Part shown: positions 43,142-45,000 of the stretch, one piece after another
Layout: each line of letters starts with the position of its first letter
Position numbering within the stretch: position 1 is the first letter of the stretch
Origin: Lentisphaera araneosa HTCC2155
Lineage (GTDB): Bacteria; Verrucomicrobiota; Lentisphaeria; Lentisphaerales; Lentisphaeraceae
NCBI RefSeq assembly: GCF_000170755.1
Contig: NZ_ABCK01000036.1
Coordinates: 1 to 45,000 of the forward strand
Length of the DNA: 45,000 nucleotides
Reading direction: 5' to 3'
Made by a program: the position numbers and the translations under genes
The notes under the pieces: generated by a model
What the model saw: the letters and a program-made list of their open reading frames with translations, nothing else
Database searches by the model: none
Told to the model about the DNA's origin: nothing

Positions 43142-43696
43142 TTAAGCTTTCTTTTTTAATGAACTCGTATCGGTGTGCTCAAATTTACGTCCATAAATAT
43201 CTAGGAAGGTCGTCTGTGAGTATGAAAGTGTATCCGCACTCAAGTTTAGGTCAATTTCAAACGCCTCAGTTTTGGCTCTCTCTTGCATGAATTTCGACTG
43301 TAAAATGGAATAGGCTGGATCATCAATCTGAGCTTTAACTTTAAAGTTTACATCCCCACCTTGTTCACACGAACCATTAGCTAAAACACAGACGCCACGA
43401 GGAATGGCAATTGAGAACATGACTTCGTCACTTCCCTTATCCCACATCCAGTAACCCGTCTGATTGTGATAGACTTTTCCATCACTCTTACGCGTCACGA
43501 CTTGATGGTAATGAACCACCACTAAATCTTGCTCTTCTGCGTTATCCACATCTCCCACTGGACTAAAAGTGATCTTCTCATAAAACTCAGTTGTTTTGTC
43601 TCCCTGTGGCTTTGGTGCTCTATCCACACCTGATTCACCTTCCCATACACCAAGAAAATTTGCTAAAGGGCCGTAGTTAACTTCTTTTTGACTCAT
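43142..43696 (-). CDS. Nitrobindin-like haem-binding beta-barrel protein
   Basis: This 184-residue protein resembles the FABP-like/THAP4-type beta-barrel haem proteins (nitrobindins), which hold a ferric haem and react with nitric oxide and peroxynitrite. Visible parts are PLANFLGVWEGESGVDRAPK at the start, YHQVVTRKSDGKVYHNQTGY, WMWDKGSDEVMFSIAIPRG, and the C-terminal GRKFEHTDTSSL containing His174, the likely haem ligand. It has no signal peptide and a Lys-rich end. Its stop abuts the truncated haemoglobin start. Haem binding is predicted from the family, not shown. Confidence 0.82.
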   Translation of the reverse strand: MSQKEVNYGPLANFLGVWEGESGVDRAPKPQGDKTTEFYEKITFSPVGDVDNAEEQDLVVVHYHQVVTRKSDGKVYHNQTGYWMWDKGSDEVMFSIAIPRGVCVLANGSCEQGGDVNFKVKAQIDDPAYSILQSKFMQERAKTEAFEIDLNLSADTLSYSQTTFLDIYGRKFEHTDTSSLKKKA

Positions 43697-43806
43697 GAAT
43701 CATTCCTGTTTTTCTTTCAAAATATAAGTCTAGCTCTTTTTCTCAACACAAGATCTGTCAAAGTCCGATTAAATGTCTAAAGTAAAAGAAAATTTAGAGA
43801 GATTTT

Positions 43807-44589
43807 ATGATCGATATATGCGTCAACTGGTTTAAACCAGCTTTTAACAAAGACCGTGAGCAAGTCATTCAACGAGCACGTGAAGCGGGACTTAAGCGGA
43901 TTTTCAGCACGGGTTCTACTTTAGAAAATAGTCAGCAAGCTGCTGAGCTCGCAAAAAGTTCTCCTGACTTCTTTTCCGCAAGTGCTGGCATACACCCTCA
44001 TTACTCCTCTTCGTGGGATGAAACTACGGCACGGGAATTGGAAGAACTCATCAAACTCGATCAGGTCCTCGCCGTCGGTGAATGCGGCCTCGATTTCAAT
44101 CGCAATTTCTCCACAGCCGAAGAGCAAATTCTTGCTTTTGAAAAACAAATTGATCTGGCTATCAAATATCAAAAACCTCTCTTCATGCATCAGCGCGATG
44201 CCCATGAGGCTTTTATGAGCTGCCTAAAAAAGAAGCGACATCAATTTAGCAAAGGAGTTGTCCACTGCTTTACAGGCACTAAAAAAGAGCTCGAAGATTA
44301 TTTAGAGCTCGACCTACACATTGGCCTCACTGGCTGGATTTGCGATGAGCGCAGAGGCTACCACATGCATAAGTTCATTCCGAAGATTCCACTCAATCGC
44401 CTCATGATAGAAACTGACGCTCCCTACCTCATCCCCCGCAATATGAAACCGCGCCCTTCGCGAAATGAACCAGCTTTTCTTGTTCATATCCTCGAGCAAT
44501 TAGCTGAAATCTACCGTAAGCCACTTACTAAAATCGTCGGAGAAATCGAAAATAGTACTCAGCTTTTTTACGACTTAAAAATCGACTAG
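43807..44589 (+). CDS. tatD: TatD-family metal-dependent DNase
   Basis: This 260-residue protein follows E. coli TatD along its whole length: IDICVNWFKPAFNKDREQVI, AGIHPHYSSSW, AVGECGLDFNRNFST, FMHQRDAHEAFM, VVHCFTGTKKEL, LTGWICDERRGY, and IETDAPYLIPRNMKPRPSRN. TatD is a magnesium-dependent 3'-5' DNA exonuclease of the amidohydrolase fold with a role in DNA quality control. As in E. coli TatD the N-terminal metal motif is degenerate (VNW rather than HxH). GAGAG lies before the ATG. It is transcribed on its own. Confidence 0.93.
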   Translation: MIDICVNWFKPAFNKDREQVIQRAREAGLKRIFSTGSTLENSQQAAELAKSSPDFFSASAGIHPHYSSSWDETTARELEELIKLDQVLAVGECGLDFNRNFSTAEEQILAFEKQIDLAIKYQKPLFMHQRDAHEAFMSCLKKKRHQFSKGVVHCFTGTKKELEDYLELDLHIGLTGWICDERRGYHMHKFIPKIPLNRLMIETDAPYLIPRNMKPRPSRNEPAFLVHILEQLAEIYRKPLTKIVGEIENSTQLFYDLKID

Positions 44590-44602
44590 CCCACTTTATT
44601 TA

Positions 44603-44634
44603 AACAAAAAAATCGCCCGAAACACAACGGGCGA
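44603..44634 (-). terminator. Terminator of the right-edge minus-strand gene
   Basis: TCGCCCG (44613-44619) pairs with 44628-44634 across an 8-base loop. On the minus strand it is followed by a T-run (the A-run at 44605-44612 on the plus strand), so it ends the gene at 44675 rather than tatD. Confidence 0.82.
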
Positions 44635-44674
44635 CATCAAAAAATCTATTGGCTAAATCTTGGCTCCTAAAGGA

Positions 44675-45000
44675 TTAATTTCCTTCTGGGTAGGAGATGG
44701 TAACTCCATCAAAAGGCAAACCTTCAATCTCGAGAGCAGCTACTTCTGCATCAAATTTTTGTAAGCCTTTAAGCTTTTCATTCGCTACTCTAAAAACACC
44801 TTCTTCATCAGCTGTTAAAGCAATAGTTAAATCTTTAATAACTAGATTAAGTTTTTTCTGTTCAATTTTTAGCTGGTTTTTAGCCTCTCCGTCAAAGAAA
44901 TAGATTTTCATTTCTCCAGTCTGATGATCTAAAAGAACTTCAAGTACAGCTGCATCTCCGCCAAGTTTCGTTAATGCCCCACCATTAGGTGCTTTGAGTT
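44675..45000 (-). CDS. Partial protein, paralogue of the His-rich operon protein
   Basis: The frame is open to the right edge, so the N-terminus is missing; the ATG at 44911 is internal, because family-like sequence continues upstream of it (APNGGALTKLGGDAAVLEVL). The visible 108 residues form a beta-rich domain (GEMKIYFFDG, KLNLVIKDLTIALTA, and FDAEVAALEIEGLPFDGVTI) and end in SYPEGN. The body lines up with the protein at 34133-34585: an N-terminal Gly-Gly, then a strand rich in Leu/Val/Glu, then KIxxF, DG, LNL and LTA or FTA. A periplasmic metal-related role is possible, but the start and any His-rich region are outside the window. Confidence 0.7.
   Translation of the reverse strand, partial: LKAPNGGALTKLGGDAAVLEVLLDHQTGEMKIYFFDGEAKNQLKIEQKKLNLVIKDLTIALTADEEGVFRVANEKLKGLQKFDAEVAALEIEGLPFDGVTISYPEGN

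Overview
The window is a gene-dense, moderately AT-rich bacterial chromosome segment. The mix of genes fits a Gram-negative marine-type bacterium of the PVC group. The pointers are a DUF1080 (3-keto-disaccharide hydrolase-like) exported protein, a Ser/Thr kinase with a zinc-ribbon head, abundant small lipoproteins and outer-membrane TolC-type export. My best guess is Lentisphaerota (Lentisphaera-like), but this is inference from gene content and no rRNA is present to confirm it. Most genes are housekeeping, with short spacers and many 1-10 base overlaps.

Layout. 1-7190 holds a partial coiled-coil protein, two overlapping tiny membrane/lipoprotein genes, trmL and rnr, then a convergent SMP-30/gluconolactonase and the molybdenum cofactor pair moeA-moaA. 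7187-9150 (minus) is a DCC thiol oxidoreductase-like protein and a 5'-nucleotidase-like phosphoesterase. 9342-11765 is an unusual single gene joining a complete ferrochelatase, a Cys-rich linker and an MFS transporter. It ends in a bidirectional terminator facing a primary-like sigma factor, followed by an rlmB-like gene lacking the usual N-terminal domain. 13602-17376 carries a class II glutamine amidotransferase, an RluA-type pseudouridine synthase, a SLOG-fold protein coupled to an unknown helical protein, a cluster of three hairpins and a Ser/Thr kinase. 17522-22814 has gshA, a B-box-like zinc protein, xthA, a large unknown helical protein and the DUF1080 protein.

22815-24592 is the accessory-looking part. 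It has a direct-repeat array (six full copies and one truncated copy of a 22-base core), a REP-associated (Y1) transposase, and hairpins on both sides of it. thrC-hom follows.

The most coherent system is 27271-38227. A promoter overlapping a perfect 13-base inverted repeat starts a metal-efflux operon: Cys-rich exported protein, a 104-base intergenic segment that can fold into a branched RNA, a CzcC/B/A-like tripartite RND pump, and a His-rich exported protein, closed by a strong terminator. Next comes a second operon with an exported phytochelatin-synthase-like lipoprotein and an exported gamma-glutamyltransferase, then an MGMT-family and a DoxX-family protein. With gshA in the same window, this suggests linked metal export and thiol-peptide metabolism in the periplasm. 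A paralogue of the His-rich protein appears at the right edge.

38342-45000 contains a periplasmic binding protein paired with a hybrid histidine kinase and no transporter genes, then DJ-1, thioredoxin, a truncated haemoglobin next to a nitrobindin-like protein, tatD, and the partial paralogue mentioned above. Starts were revised wherever a ribosome binding site or a catalytic N-terminus decided the choice.
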